NCBI GenBank assembly: GCA_039821555.1
Contig: JBCBNX010000016.1
Coordinates: 22,216-86,215 of the forward strand
Length of the DNA stretch: 64,000 bases
Direction of reading: 5' to 3'
Source of the DNA: Bacteroidota bacterium
GTDB lineage: Bacteria; Bacteroidota; Rhodothermia; Rhodothermales; Rubricoccaceae
The stretch's first letter is position 1, and the number at the start of each line of letters is the position of its first letter. Shown piece by piece: positions 46,392 through 54,267 of the stretch. Position numbers and translations under genes: made by a program. The notes under the pieces were generated by a model. It was not told the DNA's origin. It saw nothing but the letters and a program-made list of their open reading frames with translations, and searched no databases.

Positions 46392-47297
46392 ATGCGCTTT
46401 CTCCCGCTTACGCTCGCCCTCCTCCTCGTCGGCTGCGACTCGACCTACTCTGACTCGGAGGAACCCCGTGACACCACCGCGCCCGTGATCACGCTGGCCG
46501 GAGCGAACCCGCTCTCGCTGAACTTCGGCGAGGCCTACGTCGAGCCTGGTGCGACAGCGCAGGACGACACCGACGGCGACCTCACGGCGAGCATCGCCAT
46601 CGACGGGACGGTGGACGCGCTCACCGAGGGCACCTACACGGTCCAGTACAGCGTGAGTGACGCGGCGGGCAACGAGGCCTCGGCGACGCGCACCGTGCAG
46701 GTCGGTGCGCCACCCGCGCTCGGCGTCGCGACCTACGAGGTCACCTTCGAGGCCACGTGGAGCATGGACACCCACCCAGCTGACTTCCCGCCGAACGCGC
46801 ACTTCTCGCGGCTCGTCGGCGCGGTGCATGCGCCTGACCTGGCGCTCTTCGATGTCGGCACGATGGCGTCCGACGGCATCAAGGACATGGCCGAGCGCGG
46901 CGTCAACACGGCGCTCCAGGGCGAAGTGGCTGCTCTCGGCGACAACGCAGCCTACCTCAGCGGCCCCATCCTCAACGACGCGCCCGACAGGGGCACGATG
47001 ACGTTCACCGCCGACGGCGACGCTGGGCTCACCGCGCTCTCGCTCGTGTCGATGGTCGCGCCCAGCCCCGACTGGTTCATCGGCGTGGACGCGCTGGCGC
47101 TCGTCGAGAACCGCCAGTGGATCGACGACGCCACCGTCGAGTTGGCGGTCTACGACGCGGGCACCGACAGCGGCCAGAGCTACCGCGCCAGCAACGCCCC
47201 GACGTCGCCCCGCCTGGCCATCGCCGAGAGCGACCATGCCTACTTCGCCGACGCCCGTCGCTTCATTGGTACGCTCACAATCCGCCGCCTTCCCTAG
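46392..47297 (+). CDS. Spondin-domain lipoprotein
   Basis: Predicted lipoprotein of 301 residues from ATG 46392; a TTG 12 bp upstream is less likely. The signal peptide ends in a lipobox LLLVGC. Residues about 30-105 form a DUF5011-type immunoglobulin-like domain (PVITLAGANPLSLNFGEAYV, GATAQDDTDGDLTASI, GTYTVQYSVSDAAGN). Residues about 110-300 match the spondin N-terminal domain (YEVTFEATWSMDTHPADFP, HFSRLVGAVHAPDLALFD, GVDALALVENRQW). Such proteins are cell-surface and may bind matrix or carbohydrate. bshB1 follows 21 bp later. Confidence 0.85.
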   Translation: MRFLPLTLALLLVGCDSTYSDSEEPRDTTAPVITLAGANPLSLNFGEAYVEPGATAQDDTDGDLTASIAIDGTVDALTEGTYTVQYSVSDAAGNEASATRTVQVGAPPALGVATYEVTFEATWSMDTHPADFPPNAHFSRLVGAVHAPDLALFDVGTMASDGIKDMAERGVNTALQGEVAALGDNAAYLSGPILNDAPDRGTMTFTADGDAGLTALSLVSMVAPSPDWFIGVDALALVENRQWIDDATVELAVYDAGTDSGQSYRASNAPTSPRLAIAESDHAYFADARRFIGTLTIRRLP

Positions 47298-47318
47298 GTC
47301 CTATGCCCGCTGAGCTCC

Positions 47319-48092
47319 ATGCCCGCTGAGCCGCTCGACGTTCTCGCCCTCGCTGCCCACCCGGACGATGTCGAACTGTGCGCGGGCGGGACGATGTGCG
47401 TCCTCGCGCAGCAGGGCTACCGCACTGGCATCGTCGACTTCACGCGCGGCGAACTCGGCTCGCGCGGCACACCGGAACTACGCCTCGAAGAAGCAGCGCG
47501 GGCGGGCGAGATCCTGGGGCTGAGCGCACGGCACAACCTCGGCCTGCCCGACGGCGACATCCAGAACACGAAGGCCAACCAGACGGCCATCGCGCGCCAC
47601 GTTCGCCGCTACCGCCCGAAGATCGTCCTGCTCAACGCGCCACCGGGACACGTCCGCCACCCCGACCACGGCGACGCCGCCCAGCTCAGCATCGACGCGC
47701 TCTTCTACAGCGGCCTTCGTAAGCTGGAGACGACGGATCCGGAGACCGGCGAGGCGCAAGAGCCGTGGCGCCCGCACCACGTGCTGCACTACATGCAGTC
47801 GATCGAGTTCACGCCGACGTTCGTCGTGGACGTGACGAGCGTGTGGGAGCAGCGCACGGCGGCGCTCCAGGCGTTCGCGTCGCAGTTCCACAATCCCGAC
47901 TATGAGGCCGCCGAGGACGAGCCGGAGACGTTTGTCTCGAACCCGGGCTTCTTCCGCTGGGTGGAGGCGCGGGCGCGCGTCTACGGCTACCGCATTGGGG
48001 CGACCTATGGCGAGCCGCTACTCTACCGCCACGGCCCCGTCGGCGTGACGGACCTGATGCAGGCCCTCGACCGGGAGCGAGCGTTTCGGTAG
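47319..48092 (+). CDS. bshB1: Bacillithiol biosynthesis deacetylase BshB1
   Basis: Zinc-dependent PIG-L family deacetylase of 257 residues that removes the acetyl group from GlcNAc-malate in bacillithiol synthesis. The zinc motif AAHPDDVELCAGGT is near residue 12, FTRGELGSRGTPELR near 41, LPDGDIQN near 75, and the second metal block GHVRHPDHGDAAQ with His about 110. FVSNPGFFRWVEARARVYG is typical of BshB1 from Bacteroidota. The start region (ATGCCCGCTGAGC) is duplicated 16 bp upstream at 47303; that upstream ATG soon hits a stop, so 47319 is the working start. Confidence 0.95.
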   Translation: MPAEPLDVLALAAHPDDVELCAGGTMCVLAQQGYRTGIVDFTRGELGSRGTPELRLEEAARAGEILGLSARHNLGLPDGDIQNTKANQTAIARHVRRYRPKIVLLNAPPGHVRHPDHGDAAQLSIDALFYSGLRKLETTDPETGEAQEPWRPHHVLHYMQSIEFTPTFVVDVTSVWEQRTAALQAFASQFHNPDYEAAEDEPETFVSNPGFFRWVEARARVYGYRIGATYGEPLLYRHGPVGVTDLMQALDRERAFR

Positions 48093-48114
48093 ACTTCGGC
48101 GCCGGGACTCGTTC

Positions 48115-48156
48115 GCGTCAAGCGAGCATTCCGGCGCGTCAAGCGAGCATTCCGGC
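48115..48156. repeat. 21-bp tandem duplication spanning a stop codon
   Basis: GCGTCAAGCGAGCATTCCGGC occurs at 48115-48135 and 48136-48156 without mismatch. On the minus strand each copy carries the end of the small membrane protein gene including its TGA. Confidence 0.95.
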
Positions 48157-48363
48157 GAGAAAAAGCACGACCGTACCCGCGACGGCAGCGAGCACGCCGG
48201 CTTTTGCGCCGTCCCAGTGGAGCATCGCGAACACGATCATCACGGGGCTGATCAGGAGGCATCCCACGCCCCAGAGCACGCTCGTGGTGAAGGCGCGGAC
48301 GAGGATGTATAGGCTGCCCCCTGCGATAAGAAGCAGACCCGCAGCGCCTAGAAGGAGACTCAT
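48139..48363 (-). CDS. Small hydrophobic membrane protein
   Basis: Protein of 74 residues with two to three hydrophobic helices (LLLGAAGLLLIAGGSLYILV, VLWGVGCLLISPVMIVFAML, and AGVLAAVAGTVVLFLAGML). No family is recognised with certainty; the GxLY(I)LVRAF..SVLWGxGCL pattern recalls small two-helix proteins found in many Gram-negatives. It is the last gene of a minus-strand run following the HhH protein gene. Its stop codon is duplicated in frame by a 21-bp repeat. Confidence 0.65.
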   Translation of the reverse strand: MSLLLGAAGLLLIAGGSLYILVRAFTTSVLWGVGCLLISPVMIVFAMLHWDGAKAGVLAAVAGTVVLFLAGMLA

Positions 48364-48406
48364 GAGACCGGGATGCGGAGGTAGGTTGAGGCCGAGGCTG
48401 CCGTCG

Positions 48407-49729
48407 CTAGACTAGCTGCTGCTGGTACTGGTCGAAGAGCACGGACTGCGCCTCGAAGACCCACTGGTCCATGACCACCTGCGGTCGGAGGCCGAGCTCC
48501 TGGGCGACCCGGCGCGCTTCGGTGCGGCTCCACCGGGCGATCTGGTCGAGCTTCGTGATGCCGAGGCTGTGGAGCTGCGCTTCGAGGTCGTCGTCGATGC
48601 CGGAGATCTTCGTGAGCACATCGGCCTCGGGCGGACGGGCGGGGGCCGCAGGCTCCGGCGGAGGCGCAGCGGCCTGAGGAGTCGCAGGGGTTTGAGGAGT
48701 CGGCGGCTCCGGGACAGCGGGCCTTGAGGCCATCGGCTCCGGGACAGCGGGCCTTGGAGCCATCGGCTCAGAGACAATGGGCTCAGGGATGATAGGCTCG
48801 GGGATCGCAGGCTCTGACGTCGCGGGTGCGGGGGGCTCCGGCGTGCTGGCTAGGCTATCGAACGATGCAAACGAGGGCAGCGGCGCAGCCGTCGAGTCGC
48901 CCGCGGGCGCGGCGAAGTCGTCCTCCGGCATCGCAACGTTGCCCCCTGTTGGAGCGGCATCGCTAGACTCCGGCTGGGGCGGCTCGCTGGCGGCGAAGTC
49001 GAACGACTGCCATTGGAGGCCATCCCCGGCGGGCGGAGCAGGCGAGGCAGGGATCTCCTCTACACCGAAATCGGGCGGAGCGACAGGCGGCGTGCTGGGC
49101 GGCGGGGCGCTGACCGGGGGCGGCGCGGGGGCCTGCGGCACGGCCGCGGCAGGAGCCAAGGGCACCGACGGCGGAGCCTCGGCCTGCTGAGCATCGGCCT
49201 GCTGAGCAGACGCTGGCGGGGACGACGACGCTGGCGGGGACGACGACGCTGGCGGGGACGACGGCGCTGGCGGGTTGGCAGCGACAAGCTGCAGCGGAGC
49301 CGTCTGCTGGCCCTCCGGGAGCGCGTCGTGCGTCTTCCAGAACGCATCGAGTGCGCCCGCGAGCTGGTGGCGCAGTTCGTCGAGTTCCTGGTTGCGCCGG
49401 TCGATCTCGTGGTGGAGTTCGCTGCGCAGGCCGTCTACCTTGCGGTCGTTCGTCTCCAGGTGCAGCTTCACATCGTCCATCTGCTGCGAGAGCTGTGCGT
49501 TCTGGACGCGTTGCTCCTGCTGCTGCTGCTGGTAGAGTTGCTCGATGCGCTGCCGGATCTTCGTGACCTGCTCTTCCTTCTGGCGGAGCAGGTCTTTCTG
49601 CGACTGCGGCTGCGCGGCCGTGACCACCTTCTCGGATTGGCGCGCCCGAACGTAGAGAAACGCGATCACACCGCCGAGGGCGACGGCGAGCACGATCACG
49701 GCGGTCAGGATGAGAAAAGTCGTGTTCAT
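48407..49729 (-). CDS. Membrane-anchored coiled-coil protein with C-terminal HhH-like domain
   Basis: Protein of 440 residues. An N-terminal membrane helix (about 5-27) is followed by a coiled coil (residues 40-130, with a QQQQQ run). A Pro/Ala/Glu-rich low-complexity region spans about 145-375, containing SSPPA and EP(I/M)-type repeats. A compact C-terminal domain (LTKISGIDDDLEAQLHSLG, ITKLDQIARWSRTEARRV) resembles the helix-hairpin-helix units seen in DUF4332 and NuoE-fused proteins. The layout suggests an inner-membrane tether with a nucleic-acid- or protein-binding head. The exact role is unknown. Confidence 0.75.
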   Translation of the reverse strand: MNTTFLILTAVIVLAVALGGVIAFLYVRARQSEKVVTAAQPQSQKDLLRQKEEQVTKIRQRIEQLYQQQQQEQRVQNAQLSQQMDDVKLHLETNDRKVDGLRSELHHEIDRRNQELDELRHQLAGALDAFWKTHDALPEGQQTAPLQLVAANPPAPSSPPASSSPPASSSPPASAQQADAQQAEAPPSVPLAPAAAVPQAPAPPPVSAPPPSTPPVAPPDFGVEEIPASPAPPAGDGLQWQSFDFAASEPPQPESSDAAPTGGNVAMPEDDFAAPAGDSTAAPLPSFASFDSLASTPEPPAPATSEPAIPEPIIPEPIVSEPMAPRPAVPEPMASRPAVPEPPTPQTPATPQAAAPPPEPAAPARPPEADVLTKISGIDDDLEAQLHSLGITKLDQIARWSRTEARRVAQELGLRPQVVMDQWVFEAQSVLFDQYQQQLV

Positions 49730-49774
49730 GGCGGACGGTAGGCGAGCGCGCGAGCGCAGGGGTGACGTACGGGA

Positions 49775-50341
49775 TTAGGAAGCGAGCGGGTCAGCCGTGT
49801 CCGGGGCGGTCGTGCCCGGGGCGGTCGTGCCCGGGGCGGTCGTGCCCGGGGCGGTCGTGCCCGGGTCGACCGCATCAGGCTCGACGACGCGACGTGTCAG
49901 GGCGGGTGGGCCCTCGGCGGGATCGACCCGGAGCAGTCCCAGATCGAGCCCGGCGCTCTGCAGGAGCGCGAGAAGCAGCTCACCACGGAGCGTGGCGGTT
50001 TGCAGGCTCTGCGCCGACAAGGTGACCGCGACCGGCGTGCCACGCGTGTTGAGCCGCGCAGCGAGCGCCACCGCGGCCGAGGCGAGCGCTTCGTCAATGG
50101 TCACAGACTCGGGCGTCGGGTACTGCTGCTGCACCGCATCGAGGAAGCGGTCGGTGGCGACGTCGAGCGGCACGTCGTCGAGATCGGCGACCCCGTCGAG
50201 GTAGTCTGGGGCGTAGGCGGTCGGCGCGACGCGGGCCTGCTCGGCTGTCGGCTGCGTGAGGTGCAGCCCGAGCACAGCAAGGGCGACGAGGAGCGCGAGG
50301 CTCAACGCGCCTACCAGCAACACGGCTCGGCTCGACAGCAT
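49775..50341 (-). CDS. Hypothetical membrane-anchored protein with PGTTA repeats
   Basis: Protein of 188 residues from ATG 50341. One hydrophobic segment (VLLVGALSLALLVALAVLGL, residues 7-26) is followed by a soluble domain (DVPLDVATDRFLDAVQQQYP, SVTIDEALASAAVALAARLN, AVTLSAQSLQTATLRGELLL). The tail is four in-frame copies of PGTTA encoded by a 15-bp unit (bases about 49797-49864), ending TADPLAS. No family recognised. It lies upstream of the coiled-coil/HhH gene on the same strand. Confidence 0.7.
   Translation of the reverse strand: MLSSRAVLLVGALSLALLVALAVLGLHLTQPTAEQARVAPTAYAPDYLDGVADLDDVPLDVATDRFLDAVQQQYPTPESVTIDEALASAAVALAARLNTRGTPVAVTLSAQSLQTATLRGELLLALLQSAGLDLGLLRVDPAEGPPALTRRVVEPDAVDPGTTAPGTTAPGTTAPGTTAPDTADPLAS
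49797..49864. repeat. In-frame 15-bp tandem repeat (PGTTA)
   Basis: About four copies of a unit like GGGGCGGTCGTGCCC encode the PGTTA tail of the overlying minus-strand gene. Confidence 0.9.
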
Positions 50342-50607
50342 AGGGTGGGTTGTATCGAAGCTGGGTGGGGCACTCCTGTAACTGGCGGTCGCAGGCAGGG
50401 AGCACAAGGTTAGACACTCCCCTGGTCAGCAAGAGCCATTCCACTTCGCGCAACCCCGCGCCCTCGTGCGCAGAATCGCAGAACTGAGTCCAGCAGGCTC
50501 GTATCTTCGCGCCTCTTCTGTGGGGGCCACGTGAAGGCAACAAGGCTTACACCCTCCCGCCTCTTCGTTCCCCGCACCCACGAACGCTCGTTACGGAACG
50601 CTCCTCC

Positions 50608-52812
50608 ATGCCTCCTCTCGTTCGCTTCGCTCGGCGCCGAACGCGTCCCAGTTCCACGGCTCGCGGTGCCGTGTGGCTGAGCGCCGCCGTAGTCTGGGTT
50701 AGCGTACTCGTCATCGGATGCACGTCGCCCAGCGCCCCCCCGCCGGTCAGCGCTGCCACCTATGTCGGCGACGCCTCCTGCGCGTCGTGCCACGGCGACA
50801 TCGCGGCACCGTACGCGCAGACCAACAAGGCGCACGCGCTCACCCGCTTTGATCCCGCGACGGCGCCGGAGCGCTTCGACGCCAGCGGTCGCAGCCCCGT
50901 CGTCTACAACCCCGCGTTCGACCTCTCCTACGAAGCGTTCGTGCGCGGCGACACGCTCTACCAACGCGAGTTCCGCCGCGACCCCGACGGGACGCTCTCC
51001 CACGAACTGACCTACGCCGCGAGCCACGTGATCGGCTCCGGCCACGCCACGCGCTCCTACTTGATGACCGTCGAGACGGCAGACGGCGGCTATCTGACGG
51101 AGATGCCGCTCACGTGGTACGTCGACCGCAGCCTGTGGGCGATGAGCCCCGGCTACACCAACCTCAACCACCGCTTCAACCGCGCTATCACGGAGGAGTG
51201 CATCGCCTGCCACGCGGGGGTGCCCGATGCCACGGCGTTCTCGGTCAACCACTTCGTCGAGACCGACGGTGGCATCTCGTGCGAGCGCTGCCACGGGCCC
51301 GCCTCGGCGCATGTCGCCGCCTGGCAGGCCGACCCGGACGGGCAGGCCGACGGCCCCGATCCGACCATCGTCAACCCCGCGCACCTGAGCATCGACCTGC
51401 AACTCGATGTCTGCCAGCAATGTCACCTCGAAGGCACGACCGTCTTCCAGCCGGGCGAGACGCCGCTGAGCTACGTCCCCGGTGCGCCGCTGCGCGCCCA
51501 CCGGACCGTCTTCGCCACCGAGAGCAGCCTCGACGAGCCCGAGTCGTTCGGCGTGGCCTCGCACGTGGTGCGGATGCGCCTGAGTGCGTGCTTCGAGGAA
51601 ACGCAGGGCACGCCCGATGCAATGACGTGCACGACGTGCCACGACCCGCACCGCCCCGAGGAAGCGCTCCCGGCCGACCACTACAACATCACGTGCCGCT
51701 CGTGCCACGGCGCGGAGGCACACGAGGCCGCCTGCTCCCGCCCCGACATCGACGCGGACGCCTCCGACGCACGCGTGATGGCCGCGCAAGGCGACTGCGT
51801 AAGCTGCCACCTGCAGAAGGCCGGCACGTCGGACATCCCGCACGTCACGTTCACCGACCACTGGATCCGCCGCGAGCTGCCCGAGGCGCGCGCGAGCGTC
51901 GAGACGGCGCTCCTCCGCCCGACCCGCACGACGCCGTTCCGCCTCGTCGATGTGACCGCTGCCGACCGGGGCGACGCGCCTGCCGCATCCGCGACTACGG
52001 AGGCCGACCCGAACGACAATGGCCGCGGACTGATCGACAGCGGCCTGGCCACGTTCCAGTTCTACGAGACGACGCACGGGCTCCCGGCCTACCTCCCCGG
52101 CATCGTGGACCAGCTGCGGCGCGGGCTCGCCCTCGGCGGCGCCCACCCCGACGCGCGTGTCACGCTGGGCCGTGCCCTTGCCGCGATGGACTCCACCGAG
52201 GTGGCGCTCGCTGTGCTGAGCGAGGCCGCTTCCACCACCCCCGACTATGCCTGGGCGCACTTCTGGCGCGGCCACACCCTGCACGCCACCGGCCGCTCAG
52301 CGGAAGCCGTCGCCGCGCTCGACCAGGCTGTGGCGCTCGCGCCGAAGCTGGTCGAGGCACACCTCAAGCGCGGCGAGGCGCTCAACGCGACCGGCCGCCC
52401 CACGGACGCCATCGCCGCCTGGCGGGTCGGCCTCGCACTTGACCCCGAGCACCATCCGGACGGCTGGAACAACCTCGGCTTCGCGCTCCTCCAACAGCAG
52501 GACATTGCCGGCGCCGAGACGGCGCTCCGTCGTGCCGTCGCGCTCGACCCTGACTTCGCCGTCGCGCGCGTCAACCTCGGCACGGTGCACCTGATCGCAG
52601 CCCAGCAAGACCCGGCGCGCCTCGCCGCCGCCGCGGAGCAGTTCGAGCGGGCGCTCACCGCCGACGCGACCTACGCGCCTGCGCTCGGCAACCTCGGCGT
52701 GCTCCGCGCCCAGCAAGGTCGCACCGCCGAGGCGCGCCGCCTCTTCGAACGCCTCCTCGCCCTCGACCCGACTGACCAACGCGCCCGTGCCTACCTCCAG
52801 CAACTCAACTAG
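50608..52812 (+). CDS. Seven-heme c-type cytochrome with TPR domain, lipoprotein
   Basis: Predicted lipoprotein of 734 residues; the signal sequence ends in VLVIGC. The N-terminal half carries seven CxxCH heme-binding motifs in order: CASCH, CIACH, CERCH, CQQCH, CTTCH, CRSCH and CVSCH. Distal histidine candidates are nearby (for example SHVIGSGH). From about residue 480 the protein switches to tetratricopeptide repeats (WAHFWRGHTLHATGRSAEAV, LVEAHLKRGEALNATGR, WNNLGFALLQQQDIAGAE). This two-part layout, a multiheme domain followed by TPRs, is seen in periplasmic or surface electron carriers of uncertain function. The next lipoprotein gene overlaps its 3' end by 26 bp. Confidence 0.9.
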   Translation: MPPLVRFARRRTRPSSTARGAVWLSAAVVWVSVLVIGCTSPSAPPPVSAATYVGDASCASCHGDIAAPYAQTNKAHALTRFDPATAPERFDASGRSPVVYNPAFDLSYEAFVRGDTLYQREFRRDPDGTLSHELTYAASHVIGSGHATRSYLMTVETADGGYLTEMPLTWYVDRSLWAMSPGYTNLNHRFNRAITEECIACHAGVPDATAFSVNHFVETDGGISCERCHGPASAHVAAWQADPDGQADGPDPTIVNPAHLSIDLQLDVCQQCHLEGTTVFQPGETPLSYVPGAPLRAHRTVFATESSLDEPESFGVASHVVRMRLSACFEETQGTPDAMTCTTCHDPHRPEEALPADHYNITCRSCHGAEAHEAACSRPDIDADASDARVMAAQGDCVSCHLQKAGTSDIPHVTFTDHWIRRELPEARASVETALLRPTRTTPFRLVDVTAADRGDAPAASATTEADPNDNGRGLIDSGLATFQFYETTHGLPAYLPGIVDQLRRGLALGGAHPDARVTLGRALAAMDSTEVALAVLSEAASTTPDYAWAHFWRGHTLHATGRSAEAVAALDQAVALAPKLVEAHLKRGEALNATGRPTDAIAAWRVGLALDPEHHPDGWNNLGFALLQQQDIAGAETALRRAVALDPDFAVARVNLGTVHLIAAQQDPARLAAAAEQFERALTADATYAPALGNLGVLRAQQGRTAEARRLFERLLALDPTDQRARAYLQQLN

Positions 52813-53812
52813 ACGCTCGGCTCTCGGCTCTCGGCTCTCGGCTCTCGGCGCCCGATGCTGGGTCGCCGCGCTGGTGCTCTGGGTGGGGTGCAGCGGTGGG
52901 ATAGACGGGATCATCGTCGACCTCGACAAGGCTAACGAGGACGTGCTGCTGGCCTTCTACTTCGGCAGCTACGTTGGGCCGGGCGGCGGCGACCCGCTCG
53001 AGGCCGGGCTGCTCGGGCGCGAGGGCAACGCCGTGACGCTCAACATGGACGCGCTACCGGCGCCGACGCGCGGCGCGTTTGCCAGCGCTGCCGAAGACGG
53101 ACGCATCGACTGGGACGAAGCGAAGGCCGCGTTTCAGGCGACCTATGCCGAGGCGCGCGCCGTCCCTGCCTCGCTGTCTGACTTTCAGAGCGCGGTGCCC
53201 TACCTCGACGCGTCCGGCCGTGCTGCCGACGGCTGGTACTCGGTCGAGATCGACGGCGTGATGACGAGCGCGCGGCGGCGGGTCTATGTCGAAAAGGGCG
53301 CACTCCGCCAGGCCCTCCGCGACTTCGATGCGAACGGCGAGCGCATTGTCTACCCGCCCGGCACGGCGCTTATTGGAGAGCACTGGCTGGACGGCGAGCG
53401 CGCCGAGGTGACCATCAAGCAGAAGCGTGCCGATGGCTTCTGGGACTTCCTCGTCTACGACGCCGCAGGCACCCTCGCCGACGGCACCTCGACTCCGCCG
53501 CGCGACCTCGCGGCCCCGACGCAGTGCGTGGGGTGCCACCTCGGCACCAAGCTCCACGAGCCCGAGAAGAGCTTCCCGGCCGAGGCTCCCGACGGCCCGC
53601 ACGGCCCACGCGCGATCTACATCGACGAGGCTACCCGTGACGCCGAGGAGACGCGCGCCGTGACCGAGCGCTTCGCCGAGCACCGCACCCGCTCGGACTC
53701 CGTGCTCGGCCTCTACGCCACGCTCTTCGTCGCCGACCTGCTTGCCGACCGCCGCGCCGGGCGCGCCCTCGATGCAGAAGACGAGGCGACGCTGGCCGCG
53801 CTCGGCTACTGA
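52787..53812 (+). CDS. Cytochrome P460-like c-type lipoprotein
   Basis: Protein of 341 residues when read from the GTG at 52787, inside the end of the cytochrome/TPR gene; the N-terminus then gives a lipoprotein signal (CWVAALVLWVGC). No ATG lies in this frame between the GTG and the lipobox, so this start is inferred. Between the GTG and the lipobox the frame crosses four copies of the heptamer CTCTCGG. The mature part has a P460-like block (VYPPGTALIGEHWLDGERAE, FWDFLVYDAAGTLADG) and one heme motif CVGCH. It is probably cotranscribed with the seven-heme protein and may be its redox partner. Confidence 0.75.
   Translation: MPTSSNSTRRSALGSRLSALGARCWVAALVLWVGCSGGIDGIIVDLDKANEDVLLAFYFGSYVGPGGGDPLEAGLLGREGNAVTLNMDALPAPTRGAFASAAEDGRIDWDEAKAAFQATYAEARAVPASLSDFQSAVPYLDASGRAADGWYSVEIDGVMTSARRRVYVEKGALRQALRDFDANGERIVYPPGTALIGEHWLDGERAEVTIKQKRADGFWDFLVYDAAGTLADGTSTPPRDLAAPTQCVGCHLGTKLHEPEKSFPAEAPDGPHGPRAIYIDEATRDAEETRAVTERFAEHRTRSDSVLGLYATLFVADLLADRRAGRALDAEDEATLAALGY
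52816..52848. repeat. Heptanucleotide tandem repeat (CTCTCGG)
   Basis: Partial CTCGG plus four full CTCTCGG units (52821-52848) at the 5' end of the P460-like lipoprotein gene, between its GTG start and the lipobox. Seven is not a multiple of three, so slippage would change the reading frame. Confidence 0.9.
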
Positions 53813-53826
53813 CCGGCGCTGGCTGT

Positions 53827-53834
53827 TAGCTTCG
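53827..53834 (+). promoter_or_regulatory. TAGCTTCG box upstream of folB
   Basis: A near match to the Bacteroidota TAnnTTTG element, 28 bp before the folB GTG start, and similar to boxes before leuS and the DUF368 gene. Weak evidence on its own. Confidence 0.3.
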
Positions 53835-53862
53835 AGGCCCACCCCACCCCACCCGCCCTGCC

Positions 53863-54267
53863 GTGTCCGCTGCCCACTCGCCCGTTCCGATCCGCACGTC
53901 TGGCCTGGCGACGGTACGACTGACCAACGCCGTCTTCTTCGCCCACCACGGCGTGATGCCCGAGGAGCACCGCATCGGCGGGCGCTTCGAGGTAGACGTG
54001 GCGATGGACCTCGACATCACGTACGCCGCCCAACACGACGACCTCGACCAGACGGTCAACTACGAGCGCGTCTACGAGCGCATCCGCGGCGTGATCGCGG
54101 GCGAGAAGGTCTACCTCATCGAACGGCTGGCCTACCTGATCGCGCAGGCTGTGCTGGGCGATCACCCACAGGTCGCGCGCGTGGAGGTGCTGGTGCGCAA
54201 GCCGAACCCACCCGTCGGCGGTCCCTGCGACGCTGCCGAGGCCGTCTACCGCGCTGAGCGGGCGTGA
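53863..54267 (+). CDS. folB: Dihydroneopterin aldolase
   Basis: Cytosolic folate-pathway enzyme cleaving 7,8-dihydroneopterin to 6-hydroxymethyl-dihydropterin and glycolaldehyde. It has 134 residues from a GTG start at 53863. Conserved blocks are LTNAVFFAHHGVMPEEHRIG (Glu/His active-site region), DLDQTVNYERVYERIRGVI, YLIERLAYLIAQAVL and VEVLVRKPNPPVGG. The TGA overlaps the folK ATG (TGATG at 54265-54269). First gene of a compact folate/nucleotide operon. Confidence 0.95.
   Translation: MSAAHSPVPIRTSGLATVRLTNAVFFAHHGVMPEEHRIGGRFEVDVAMDLDITYAAQHDDLDQTVNYERVYERIRGVIAGEKVYLIERLAYLIAQAVLGDHPQVARVEVLVRKPNPPVGGPCDAAEAVYRAERA

Noticed and set aside
50410..52284. 624-codon open frame antisense to the cytochrome/TPR gene
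   Set aside because: The plus strand has seven CxxCH motifs and TPRs; the antisense product has no recognisable feature.
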